Part shown: one piece after another, positions 1-7,857 of the stretch
How positions within the stretch are numbered: position 1 is the first letter of the stretch
Layout: each line of letters opens with the position of its first letter
The notes under the pieces: generated by a model
Databases searched by the model: none
The model's input: the letters and a program-made list of their open reading frames with translations, nothing else
Told to the model about the DNA's origin: nothing
Made by a program: the position numbers and the translations under genes
Source of the DNA: Salinilacustrithrix flava
Lineage (GTDB): Bacteria; Actinomycetota; Acidimicrobiia; Acidimicrobiales; Salinilacustritrichaceae
DNA length: 64,000 bases
Assembly (NCBI GenBank): GCA_024128875.1
Contig: JAMYFF010000004.1
Location: 124,001-188,000, forward strand
Direction of reading: 5' to 3'

Positions 1-2
1 AC

Positions 3-326
3 GACGCGTGGGTCGAGCAGGTCATGGCCGCCGGTGAGGCCGCGGGGGAGCGGTCCTGGCGGCTGCCGCTGCCCGACGACTGGCGTTCGAAGCTGGACTC
101 CGACATCGCCGACATGAAGAACATCAGCGGCACCCGCTACGGCGGCGCATCGATCGCCGCGCTGTTCCTGAAGGAGTTCGTGGGCGAGGGCATCCCCTGG
201 GCACACCTCGACATCGCCGGGCCGTCGTTCAGCGACAGGGAGACCGCCCTCGACATCAAGGGCGGCACCGGGTACGGCGTGCGCACCCTGCTGGCGCTGC
301 TGAAGGGGTGGAGCAAGCCCCGCTGA
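3..326 (+). CDS. pepA: Leucyl aminopeptidase (M17), C-terminal fragment
   Basis: The frame is open at the left edge, so only the last 107 residues are present. M17 aminopeptidases are hexameric two-metal enzymes of the cytoplasm that release N-terminal residues from peptides. The fragment has the family's C-terminal signatures in order: WRLPLP, SDIADMKN, RYGGASIAALFL, WAHLDIAGP and GGTGYGVRTL. The metal ligands and the NTDAEGR signature would lie upstream, outside the window. The gene ends 43 bp before the next start, which has its own leaderless-type promoter, so the two are probably separate transcripts. Confidence 0.93.
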   Translation, partial: DAWVEQVMAAGEAAGERSWRLPLPDDWRSKLDSDIADMKNISGTRYGGASIAALFLKEFVGEGIPWAHLDIAGPSFSDRETALDIKGGTGYGVRTLLALLKGWSKPR

Positions 327-356
327 GCAGGGGGAGGGACGTCCCGGATCCACCGG

Positions 357-362
357 TACGGT
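357..362 (+). promoter_or_regulatory. Putative -10 element of a leaderless transcript
   Basis: TACGGT fits the actinobacterial TANNNT -10 consensus and ends 7 nt before the ATG at 370. That spacing is typical of transcripts starting at or next to the start codon. No Shine-Dalgarno sequence precedes the ATG, which agrees. No clear -35 box is visible. Confidence 0.4.
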
Positions 363-369
363 CCAGGCC

Positions 370-1047
370 ATGCCCACGACCACGTGGGCGGGCGAACGAC
401 CTCAGATCCTGGTGCTCGGCCGCGGCGACGCGGTGCCGGAGGTGCGTGCCGTGCTCGACCGCTGCCGCCACGTGGGCCGGGTGGACACCGCCGAGCGCGG
501 TCGAACCGAGGCGGTGCGGGGGGCCGATCTCGTCGTGGTGGTCGTCGACGAGGGCGAGCCGCACGCCGTCGACCCGGTCGTCGCGGTGCGGGGTGAGACC
601 GACTGCCCCATCGTCGTCGTGTCGGGCCCCCGTCCCGACCGGTTCCAGGTGTTCGACGCCGGCGCCGACGACGTGGCCGCCTCCCCGATCGATCCCGCCG
701 AGCTGACCGCGCGCGTCGCCGTGCGCCTGGCCCGCTCCTCCCACGGTCGCGACGAGGTGCGCCACGGCGCCCTGGTCGTCGACCCGGCCCGGCGCGTCGT
801 GCGCCTCGACGGGGAGAGCGTGGCGCTCACCGCCAAGGAGTTCGACCTGCTCGAGCACCTGGTCCGCCACCCCGGGCAGACGTTCAGCCGCGACATGCTC
901 CTCGAGGCCGTGTGGAACTCCTCCACCGAGTGGCAGCAGGGCCGCACGGTGAACGAGCACGTGCACCGGCTGCGCCGGAAGCTGGGCGGGGGCTGGATCG
1001 CCACCGTGCACGGCGTCGGCTACCGCTTCGACCCGGACGCGCGGTAG
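370..1047 (+). CDS. OmpR-family transcription regulator with degenerate receiver domain
   Basis: 225 residues. The C-terminal third (about 130-224) is a typical OmpR/PhoB winged helix, with VALTAKEFDLLEHLVRHPGQTFSR, then NEHVHRLRRKLGG and a GVGYRF ending. The N-terminal domain (about 10-120) has the receiver fold pattern but altered active-site positions. The acidic pair after strand 1 is replaced by GRG, and the strand-5 lysine position in GADDVAASP holds serine. Asp60, in VVVDEGEP, still lines up with the phospho-acceptor. It may therefore work without phosphorylation, like other atypical response regulators (inference). No histidine kinase is adjacent. It is convergent with the interrupted gene at 1051-1515. 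Confidence 0.85.
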   Translation: MPTTTWAGERPQILVLGRGDAVPEVRAVLDRCRHVGRVDTAERGRTEAVRGADLVVVVVDEGEPHAVDPVVAVRGETDCPIVVVSGPRPDRFQVFDAGADDVAASPIDPAELTARVAVRLARSSHGRDEVRHGALVVDPARRVVRLDGESVALTAKEFDLLEHLVRHPGQTFSRDMLLEAVWNSSTEWQQGRTVNEHVHRLRRKLGGGWIATVHGVGYRFDPDAR

Positions 1048-1050
1048 CCG

Positions 1051-1515
1051 TCATCCGGCTTCGCGCTGGGGGACCGCCACCGCTGCCTTGAGGGCCCGGC
1101 GGGCGCCGGTGTCGTCGAAGCCCCACCGGCGGAGCTGGTCCTCCACCTCGGCCGCGCTGGCCCCCACGTCGAGCAGGCTCCGGGCCAACCGGGTGGCGTG
1201 GGCGTCGTCGACCGGTCGAGGACCGCGCCGGCGGCGGTCCCGTTGCCAGTCCTCGTGGGCGGTGCGCAGGTGCCGGGGCAGGCGGTTGGCCTGGGCGCTC
1301 GACAGCGGTGGGAGGCGCCGGCGGACGGCGAGGATCCCGTGCTCGGCGTGCTGGGCGCACCCGAAGCGCACGCAGCGGTCGATGGCCCGGGGGAACGGGC
1401 CGGTGCGCCCGCCGCGCGTGCCGATGCCGATGGAGCGGGCGGCGTCGCCGGCGTCGAGGCTGAACCCGTCGGGGCTGGCGTCGAACTCGACGGCGAAGCG
1501 GCGCAGGAGCCAGGT
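1051..1515 (-). pseudogene. 3' part (codons 52-205) of a conserved hypothetical gene split by the transposon
   Basis: Read on the minus strand from the left transposon junction, this gives TWLLRRF, then EFDASPDGFSLDAGDAARS, GTRGGRTGPFPRAIDRCVRFG and AVRRRLPPLSSAQANRLP, ending at a TGA at 1051-1053. It has no proper start; the first ATG upstream (1542) lies inside the transposon end. Its missing N-terminus lies on the minus strand at 21745-21897. Joining the two through one copy of CGAGG gives a continuous 205-residue protein reading ...FWLPLLGPTS|TWLLRRF.... I recall similar proteins as a widespread actinobacterial family without known function, but have not checked this. Confidence 0.9.
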
Positions 1516-1520
1516 CGAGG
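1516..1520. repeat. Target-site duplication, left copy (CGAGG)
   Basis: CGAGG lies directly outside the left inverted repeat and is identical, in the same orientation, to 21745-21749 outside the right one. A 5-bp duplication is characteristic of Tn7/Tn5053/Mu-type DDE transposition. Confidence 0.93.
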
Positions 1521-1545
1521 TGCGGCATTTCCGCGATCTCACCCC
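1521..1545 (+). repeat. Left terminal inverted repeat
   Basis: Begins TGCGGCATTTCCGCG and ends CTCACCCC. It matches the reverse complement of 21720-21744 at 24 of 25 positions; the single difference is A at 1536 against G in the right repeat. Confidence 0.93.
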
Positions 1546-1549
1546 AGAA

Positions 1550-1603
1550 CATTTCCGCGGCGGAGACGGCTGGAACCGGCGAGAAGTCTTCCATCTGTCT
1601 CAG
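1550..1603 (+). repeat. Subterminal repeats of the left transposon end
   Basis: 1550-1560 (CATTTCCGCGG) repeats the core of the terminal repeat exactly. A weaker copy at about 1587-1603 keeps TTCC followed by TCTCA. Such spaced copies are the usual transposase-binding array of Tn7-type ends. The assignment rests on sequence similarity alone. Confidence 0.55.
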
Positions 1604-1683
1604 CAGCGGCTGCCAGGCCGTCCCGAACGCATGAAGCCACCCGGGGACGCCAGTCGGTGTCCGGTGGCGTCGCAGCCGGCGTC

Positions 1684-1689
1684 TACCTT
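1684..1689 (+). promoter_or_regulatory. Putative -10 element of a leaderless transcript
   Basis: TACCTT fits TANNNT and ends 6 nt before the ATG at 1696, with no Shine-Dalgarno sequence between. A hairpin (GACGCCA 1646-1652 with TGGCGTC 1665-1671) lies just upstream. Confidence 0.4.
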
Positions 1690-1695
1690 GACGCC

Positions 1696-3975
1696 ATGGC
1701 AATCAGGTGGGGGCGGGCCCTGGCCGTCGCGGCCGCGATCGCAGTGGCTGCGTCCGCGTGCAGCAACGGCGACGACGACGAGCAGACGCAGCGCAACGAA
1801 GCGACCGTCGAAGCCGAACCCGCGGCCGCGCTCGTCGACGACGACGGACCGTTCGCGCCGACCGGGGACCAGATCGTCGACGTCGACGCGGTCGGTGCCC
1901 TGTACTCGGGCAACGTGGCCGACGTCCCCGACGGCATCACCGCCACCGCCGCCCCCGAACCTGACCCGGTCGAAGGGATCCTGGCCGCCGGGCCCGGTAT
2001 GCACGTCGAGGTCCCCGGCCCCTTCACCGGAACCTTCGAGATCCACCTCGCCATCGCAGACCCGCCGACCGACACCGCCATCCCCGGGATCCTGCACCAA
2101 CGACACGACGGCACCTACGTCCTCGAGCCGGGCCTGTGGAACCCCGACACCGGGACCGTCATCGCCGGCGCGACCAGCTTCTCGACCCGCTGGGCCGTCT
2201 GGTACGACGCCGCCCAATGGGTCACCGACGCCGCTGCGACCGCTGCGCAAGGGGCAGTGACCGTCGTCGGTGGCGGCATCGACTTCGTGGCCGACTTCGT
2301 CACCGGACGCACCGACCCGCCCCCGTGCCGCAACGACCCGCCGTCGTGGGCGACCACGACGTTCACCGAGGCCGCGTCGGTGCACGTGTGCTCCCAGTCC
2401 AACGACGACGGGGCCACCAGCCGCACCGAGCTGTTCCTCAAGTCGAACCGGCGGACCGCCCAGGTCGTCACCGTCGCCAGCGGCCACGACTACCTGTGGG
2501 CCCAGGACCAGGACTCCGACGCGCACCGCAAGGTCCTCGCCTGGGCGGCCCGGGTCGAACCGGGATCGAACCTGGTGCTGCTCGGCGAGCACGAGATGTC
2601 GATCGGGTTCCGCCGGCCCGCGTTCACGATGGCCTTCGACACCCGCGCCTACCAGACCTGGACGCTCATCGTCGCCAACCCGATCCTGGCCGCCCTCGGG
2701 AACCTGCCGGCCAAGACCGGCACGGCCCTGGCCGTCTCCCTCGCCTCCTACCGCTGCGCCCAGGAGATCTCCGGCATCGACGTGTTCAGCGTCGACATCA
2801 CCCCCAACGACCTGGGCCCGGCGCCCGAAGCGATCGGCAAAGCGGTCCGCTGCGGGTTCGAGCTGATCCAAGAACCCGAGCTCGTCGGCGGCATCGCCCG
2901 CGAAGCGCTCGGCGCGCTCGGCATCACCGGACGTGACGCACGCGCCGTTCTCGGTCAGGTCGACGACGCCGCCGCCAAGCTCGCCCCGACCGCAGCGCGC
3001 ATCGCCGCCGCCCTCGCCGGCGGGTCGGTGCTCACGAACTCCTTCGACGGCCTGTTCGACAACGCCGCCGAAGGGCTCATCACGACCACGATGACCGGCA
3101 CCCTGTCGGAAGAGACGCTCCTGCCGGTCGCGAACTGCCAGGGCCCGTGCACCGTGTCCGGGCGGGTCACGATCGACCATCCACGCTGGGGCCCCACGCA
3201 CCTGATCACCATCGGACCTGACGGGCTCGGCAACTTCTGCGCGGACCGGATCCTGTTCGCCGTCGACGACCGCGGCGAGGTCGTGTGGGACTCCGGGGCG
3301 AACACGAGTGGCTGCCCCTGGTACGCGATGGCACCCGCCGGGCAAGGCGACCACGGCTCTGACGTGGCCCGCCCCGTCGACGCGGCCGGACGCATCTTCT
3401 TCGACTGGGACCCGGGCCGGTACAACGGCGTCGCCGTCCTTGCCGTCACCGACGACGGCTTCGAGGACTACGGGACGCTCCCGTCACCGGACTACACCGC
3501 CTCCAGCCACTACTACGCGTACACCGTCGACGTCGACGGGGACGGCACCTACGAGATCGAACAGCACACCAACACCTGCCAGCCCACGTGCGCCGGCGGG
3601 TTCATCTCCCAGACCCTCTACCGCTTCGACCGGGACGGGTTCGTCGGGGTCCCTGGACCGCCCGACACCCGATGCGGGGCGGTCTGGCTCGGCGAAGCCG
3701 ACGGCTTCGGCGCCTACGCCTCCGATGTCGCCGACGGGATCACCGTCACCGGTGTCACCTGCGTCGAAGCGCTCTACGGCAGCCTCGGCAGCGGGATCGG
3801 CAGCTCGCTCGTCGACCGCATCGCGGGCGCGCACACCCCGTACCAGGGGGACGCGACGTTCAGTGCCGAAGGCCTGTCGTGCACGGTCACCGACGTCGAA
3901 GGCTCCGCGTACGAGTTCTACGACTGCAGCGACGGGACCCGAGCCGTCAGCTTCGACCGGTACGTCGAACCGTAG
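1696..3975 (+). CDS. Large secreted lipoprotein of unknown function (transposon cargo)
   Basis: 759 residues. The start at 1696 gives a signal peptide with an Arg-containing n-region, an alanine/valine-rich core and a lipobox-like ASAC (Cys22), followed by an acidic linker. The protein should be exported and lipid-anchored outside the membrane. I recognise no catalytic family. Visible are a proline-rich stretch near residue 95, regularly spaced cysteines (for example DPPPCRND, HVCSQS, VANCQGPCTVSG, TNTCQPTCAGGF) suggesting disulfides, and Asp/Gly-rich segments near VDVDGDGTYEIE (about residues 612-624) that could bind calcium. It is the only cargo gene at the left end and shares no operon with the restriction genes. 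Upstream in-frame codons exist, but they run through the transposon end. Confidence 0.8.
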   Translation: MAIRWGRALAVAAAIAVAASACSNGDDDEQTQRNEATVEAEPAAALVDDDGPFAPTGDQIVDVDAVGALYSGNVADVPDGITATAAPEPDPVEGILAAGPGMHVEVPGPFTGTFEIHLAIADPPTDTAIPGILHQRHDGTYVLEPGLWNPDTGTVIAGATSFSTRWAVWYDAAQWVTDAAATAAQGAVTVVGGGIDFVADFVTGRTDPPPCRNDPPSWATTTFTEAASVHVCSQSNDDGATSRTELFLKSNRRTAQVVTVASGHDYLWAQDQDSDAHRKVLAWAARVEPGSNLVLLGEHEMSIGFRRPAFTMAFDTRAYQTWTLIVANPILAALGNLPAKTGTALAVSLASYRCAQEISGIDVFSVDITPNDLGPAPEAIGKAVRCGFELIQEPELVGGIAREALGALGITGRDARAVLGQVDDAAAKLAPTAARIAAALAGGSVLTNSFDGLFDNAAEGLITTTMTGTLSEETLLPVANCQGPCTVSGRVTIDHPRWGPTHLITIGPDGLGNFCADRILFAVDDRGEVVWDSGANTSGCPWYAMAPAGQGDHGSDVARPVDAAGRIFFDWDPGRYNGVAVLAVTDDGFEDYGTLPSPDYTASSHYYAYTVDVDGDGTYEIEQHTNTCQPTCAGGFISQTLYRFDRDGFVGVPGPPDTRCGAVWLGEADGFGAYASDVADGITVTGVTCVEALYGSLGSGIGSSLVDRIAGAHTPYQGDATFSAEGLSCTVTDVEGSAYEFYDCSDGTRAVSFDRYVEP

Positions 3976-4094
3976 GGGACTGGGTCGCGCCGGGGCAGGG
4001 GGGATGCAATCCACCGGTTCCCAAGCGAACTCAACGACAGACAGCCCAGAGACGCTGCGCCTCCGACGCTCCTCGTGAGGGCCGGAGGTCACGG

Positions 4095-4114
4095 TGCTAC
4101 GAAAACTCGTAGCA
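4095..4114 (+). terminator. Hairpin downstream of the lipoprotein gene, possible terminator
   Basis: A perfect 8-bp stem, TGCTACGA (4095-4102) with TCGTAGCA (4107-4114), closed by an AAAC loop, about 120 bp after the lipoprotein stop. There is no T-tract. An alternative pairing of GTGCTAC (4094-4100) with GTAGCAC (4132-4138) is possible, so an attenuator or protein site cannot be excluded. The rest of 3976-4249 shows nothing recognisable. Confidence 0.35.
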
Positions 4115-4249
4115 GGCTGCTCCACCCAGGTGTAGCACGGTTCAGCGGCGCGGCCTCCCCTGCGAGCTGTCAGCGGAGATGGGGATGATCTGCGAGTGGT
4201 GTGTTGGAGCACTGGCCGCAGCGGCGACCCGGCGAGCGTGGGGCATCGG

Positions 4250-4459
4250 ATGGTCGACGACGACTACGGCCGGCCAGGACCGACGCTGTGCGGCCGCTCG
4301 ACGCACGGCCTGTTCTTCCGCCGGGACGTGCCGTGGGAGCGTGTACCGGAGCGTCAGCGCTGCCGGGAGTGCTCGGCGAGATCGGAGTCCTCGAGGTCGT
4401 CCCACTCGATCATGCCGGTCATCCGTCGCGCCCCCTTGCCCCACGGGACCGGGCGGTGA
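4250..4459 (+). CDS. Small cysteine-motif protein, doubtful
   Basis: 69 residues from the ATG at 4250 (MVDDDYGR...). The segment GPTLCGRSTHGLFF...VPERQRCREC contains C-x(n)-CxxC spacing and looks like coding sequence, resembling small zinc-binding hypothetical proteins of mobile elements. Its last ~35 codons overlap the end of the convergent gene at 4354-4734, which is also protein-like, so at least one end is misjudged. The frame extends upstream to a GTG at 4196. Function unknown. Confidence 0.35.
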   Translation: MVDDDYGRPGPTLCGRSTHGLFFRRDVPWERVPERQRCRECSARSESSRSSHSIMPVIRRAPLPHGTGR

Positions 4460-4734
4460 ACAACGACTCGATCAGCGTGCCGCTCAAGAGCCGTGTACGG
4501 CTCCCACTGCGCCGTGTACGGGATGAGCGAACCAGGATCGGGAGCTTCGTACCGGGGGAAGCGCACGTAGCGGCACAGCTCGATGTCGAACTTCCAGATG
4601 CTGTTCTCCGTCACGATCGTGCGTACCCCGTCCACCGTCACCACGTCCTTCCACGCAGGCAGTGCGCCAGGTCGCTCGGCCAGATCGTCGGCTCGTTCAT
4701 CTGGTCGAGTGTGCGCTGACCCTCCGACAGCCAT
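4354..4734 (-). CDS. Hypothetical 126-residue protein downstream of hsdR
   Basis: 126 residues from ATG 4734 (a GTG at 4740 is an alternative). The sequence looks coding, with WKDVVTVDGVRTIVTENS, FDIELCRYVRFPR, PGSLIPYTAQWEPY and GMIEWDDLEDSD, but I recognise no family. It is rich in aromatic and acidic residues, without membrane segments or a signal peptide. It lies 59 bp downstream of hsdR on the same strand and could be the last gene of the hsdM-hsdS-hsdR transcript. A role in that system is only suggested by position. Confidence 0.6.
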   Translation of the reverse strand: MAVGGSAHTRPDERADDLAERPGALPAWKDVVTVDGVRTIVTENSIWKFDIELCRYVRFPRYEAPDPGSLIPYTAQWEPYTALERHADRVVVHRPVPWGKGARRMTGMIEWDDLEDSDLAEHSRQR

Positions 4735-4793
4735 CCGCACCAGGCCGGCGTAGACGATGCCCACCGGCCGAGCGTCCGGCCCACGCGTTGGAG

Positions 4794-7700
4794 CTAGTCG
4801 TCGATCGGTAGTTGGGGGCGCAGGTGCTTCTCGGCCGCCTTGCGTCGCGCGAGCGGCAGGATCCACCGGCGCATGACGTCGCGTAGCTCGGTGTTGTTGA
4901 GCAGCTCCTTGCCGAAGTCGGTGTTCTGCTCGAACACCTCGAGGATCGCGTCCATGTAGACGGAGTCGAACGCACCGAGGGCGAAGGCCTCGTCGGACTG
5001 GTCGGCGGCCGCCTGTTCCTGGATCGACGGGTCCTCGGACACGACCTCGGCGATGGTGGCGCCCATGACCTTGTGCACGTCGGTCAGGTCCTTGCCGAAC
5101 CGCTCGTTGACCTCGGCGACGACCTCGGACAGCAGCAGCTTCTCGTCCGGTGTGAGGCTGCCCGTTCCGTCGGAGAACGACACCTCCTCGCTCTGGCCCG
5201 GGTCGAGCTCGATGGCGCCGGCGCCGCCGCGGGTGATGTTGACGTGGGTCAGGTCGAGCCGGTCGGAAGGGTCGTAGGAGCCGGGTCCCTCTGCGGCGAG
5301 CTTGCGGGCGAGGATCTTGCAGTACTCGAAGTTCTTCTCGGCGTCCGTGTCGCCGTAGGGAAGCACCTGGGCGAGGAAGGCGTAGATCCGCAGGAACTGG
5401 AGCAGGGCGCGGCGGAACTCCTCTTGGTCGCCGCCGTCGAGTCCGGCGAAGCGGAGTTCGGCGCCCTTGAAGGTCTCGGAGATCTTCTCGTGGGCGTCGG
5501 CAGGCTTCACCGGCACGAACCACACCGCTGCGAACGCGTCGACGTCGTCGGAGTCGATGACGAGGTAGTCCTCGACGCGCTCCCAGATCTCCGAGAGCAC
5601 CTGGGGGCTCGTGGCCACCGACACCGACGTCGTGTAGTACGGATCGAAGGCCTTCTTGATGTCGTCGGCGTCGTTGACGAAGTCGAGCACGAACGTCTCG
5701 TCCTTGTCGGGGTGCATCCGGTTGAGCCGCCCGAGCGTCTGGACGGCGGCGACGCCCTTGAGGGGCTTGTCGACGTACATGGTGTGCAGGAGAGGCTGGT
5801 CGAAGCCGGTCTGGTACTTCTCGGCGACGACCATCACCTGGTACTCGCCGGTCCCGAACCGCTTGGCGGTCTGGGACTCGGGGAAGCCGTTCATGTTCGT
5901 CTCGGTGTACGGGTCGGGTAGGCCCGCGTCCGGGTCGGTGACCTTGCCGGAGAAGGCCACCAGCGCCTTCAGGTCGGTGTAGCCCTTCTTGGCGATGTAG
6001 TCGTCGAGGGCGAGCTTGTAGCGGACAGCGTGGAGCCGGGACCGGGTGACGATCATGGCCTTGGCCTTGCCGCCGATCCGGTGAGCGACGTGCTCCCGGA
6101 AGTGCTCGACGATGATCTCGACCTTCTGGTTGATCACGTGCGGGTGCAGCGACGCGAACCGGGCGGCGGCCGCGGCGGCCTTGGACTTCTCGACGAGCTC
6201 GTCGTCGGAGGTGGCGAGGCGCCAGTACACGTCGTAGGTCGTGTAGTTCGCGAGCGTGTCGAGGATGAAGCCCTCCTCGATGGCCTGGCGCATCGAGTAC
6301 ACGTGGAACGGCCGGTACTTCACGGCGCCGTCAGCGTCGGTGTAGGCGGTGCCGAACAGCTCACGGGTCTTGGACTTCGGCGTTGCCGTGAACGCGAACA
6401 TCGAGAGCCGTTCGCTGCGCTTCCGCGCTGCCGCAGACGCCGCGATCGCCTTCGTCACCTCGTCGTCCTCGTCGTCGTCCCAGCCCTCCTCGCTCTCGGC
6501 CTCCTCGAGCGAACTCGCCGTCAGCGTCTCCTTCATCTTCTTGGCCGAGTCCCCTGACTGGGACGAGTGCGCCTCGTCGATCAGAACGGCGACCGCCCCG
6601 CTGTCGAGACCCTGCAGGACGTCGAGCTGCTTGGCGAACGGGAACTTCTGCAGCGTGGTCACCACGATCCGCACCGACGGCCGAGCGAGAGCGTCGGCAA
6701 GATCCGCCGACGTGTCGGCGCCGACGACCTTGCCCTTCGCCGACTTCCGCTCGAACTGCTCGACGACCGCACGCAGCTGGGAGTCCAGGATGGTGCGGTC
6801 GGTGATGACCACGACCTTGTCGAAGATCCGCTGGTCGTCAGCGTCGTGGAGTCCCGCGAGCCGGTGAGCGGTCCACCCGATCGTGTTCGACTTGCCCGAG
6901 CCCGCTGAGTGCTGGACCAGGTAGGTCTGGCCCGGCCCGTTCTGCAGCGCATCGCGTTCGAGCTTCGTCACGGCGTCCCACTGATGGAACCGGGGGAAGA
7001 TCAGCTTGGGCTCGGGCAGCGGCTTGCCGGCATCGTCGGTGTGGGAGATGTGCACGAAGCGGTGGAGGATGTCGAGGAACGTGTCCCGCTGCCAGATGCC
7101 TCGCCACATGTAGGACGTTGCGTGGGACCCGTCGTCGGAGTCGTAGTTGCCCTTGCCACCGGTGCCGTCGGGGCTACTGCCCCGGTTGAACGGCAAGAAC
7201 CTGGTGTTCGCCGCAAGCAGGGTCGCCATGAACACGTCGTCGGTGTCGAACGCGAAGTGGACGACCGCCCGGTTCCGCAGGTGCGTGTCGTGGTGGTCGC
7301 GGTCGGTCAGGTACTGCTGGATGGCCTCGTCCACCCGGGACGACGTCATCGAGTTCTTCATCTCGGCGTCCGCGACCGGGAAGCCGTTGACGTACAGGGC
7401 GATGTCCAGTTCGCCCCAGGTCCCGTCGGGTTTCCGGACCGGCGCCTCGCGTACGACGGTCAGCCGGTTCGCGTCGTAGGCGGCGAGCAGCTCGGCGTTG
7501 AACCCGTGGGCCGGCTTGAAGAAGCAGAACCGCACGGGGACGTTCAGGATCTTCTTGCCGTGCCGAAGTAGCTCGAGAACCTGGCCGGGCCGCTTGTCGA
7601 GGTCGGCCACGACCGCTTCGAGGAGCACCGTCTTCCAGTTCAGCTGCGACGCCTTGGCGCGCTTGTCGAGCTCGGCGACGACCTTGGGCTGGGTGTCCTC

Positions 7701-7841
7701 GAGGAAGGCGTACAGGTCGTCCGCGATCAGCCGGTGCACCTTGTGGACGTCGGCGGGCGGGCGGGCGGCCCAGCCGGCGTCGGCGACGAGGGCGGCGGCG
7801 ACCTCCTGCTGGAACTGGTCCTCTGTGTGGATGCCGGGCAT
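4794..7841 (-). CDS. hsdR: Type I restriction enzyme, HsdR (nuclease and translocase) subunit
   Basis: 1015 residues, a usual HsdR length. HsdR gives type I complexes ATP-driven DNA translocation and cutting of unmethylated foreign DNA. The N-terminal PD-(D/E)XK nuclease is visible as ELDIALY (Asp146) followed by AEMKN (Glu160, Lys162). Then come SF2 motor motifs: Walker A HSAGSGKSN (about 311-319), IDEAHSSQSG, FTATPK, and TLGRLNR near the end of the motor. An acidic run (EEGWDDDEDDEVTKA) sits inside the motor region. The C-terminal helical part would contact HsdM. The gene follows hsdS by 16 bp on the same strand. No frameshift or missing key residue was seen. Confidence 0.95.
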   Translation of the reverse strand: MPGIHTEDQFQQEVAAALVADAGWAARPPADVHKVHRLIADDLYAFLEDTQPKVVAELDKRAKASQLNWKTVLLEAVVADLDKRPGQVLELLRHGKKILNVPVRFCFFKPAHGFNAELLAAYDANRLTVVREAPVRKPDGTWGELDIALYVNGFPVADAEMKNSMTSSRVDEAIQQYLTDRDHHDTHLRNRAVVHFAFDTDDVFMATLLAANTRFLPFNRGSSPDGTGGKGNYDSDDGSHATSYMWRGIWQRDTFLDILHRFVHISHTDDAGKPLPEPKLIFPRFHQWDAVTKLERDALQNGPGQTYLVQHSAGSGKSNTIGWTAHRLAGLHDADDQRIFDKVVVITDRTILDSQLRAVVEQFERKSAKGKVVGADTSADLADALARPSVRIVVTTLQKFPFAKQLDVLQGLDSGAVAVLIDEAHSSQSGDSAKKMKETLTASSLEEAESEEGWDDDEDDEVTKAIAASAAARKRSERLSMFAFTATPKSKTRELFGTAYTDADGAVKYRPFHVYSMRQAIEEGFILDTLANYTTYDVYWRLATSDDELVEKSKAAAAAARFASLHPHVINQKVEIIVEHFREHVAHRIGGKAKAMIVTRSRLHAVRYKLALDDYIAKKGYTDLKALVAFSGKVTDPDAGLPDPYTETNMNGFPESQTAKRFGTGEYQVMVVAEKYQTGFDQPLLHTMYVDKPLKGVAAVQTLGRLNRMHPDKDETFVLDFVNDADDIKKAFDPYYTTSVSVATSPQVLSEIWERVEDYLVIDSDDVDAFAAVWFVPVKPADAHEKISETFKGAELRFAGLDGGDQEEFRRALLQFLRIYAFLAQVLPYGDTDAEKNFEYCKILARKLAAEGPGSYDPSDRLDLTHVNITRGGAGAIELDPGQSEEVSFSDGTGSLTPDEKLLLSEVVAEVNERFGKDLTDVHKVMGATIAEVVSEDPSIQEQAAADQSDEAFALGAFDSVYMDAILEVFEQNTDFGKELLNNTELRDVMRRWILPLARRKAAEKHLRPQLPIDD

Positions 7842-7857
7842 CGGTACGACCGTCCTT

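Noticed and set aside
256..1011. 251-codon minus-strand frame at the left edge
   Set aside because: Opposite to a recognisable OmpR-family gene; a shadow frame.
1198..1695. N-terminal extension of the lipoprotein frame through the transposon end
   Set aside because: The extension crosses the transposon junction and the interrupted gene; the signal peptide and -10-like element place the start at 1696.
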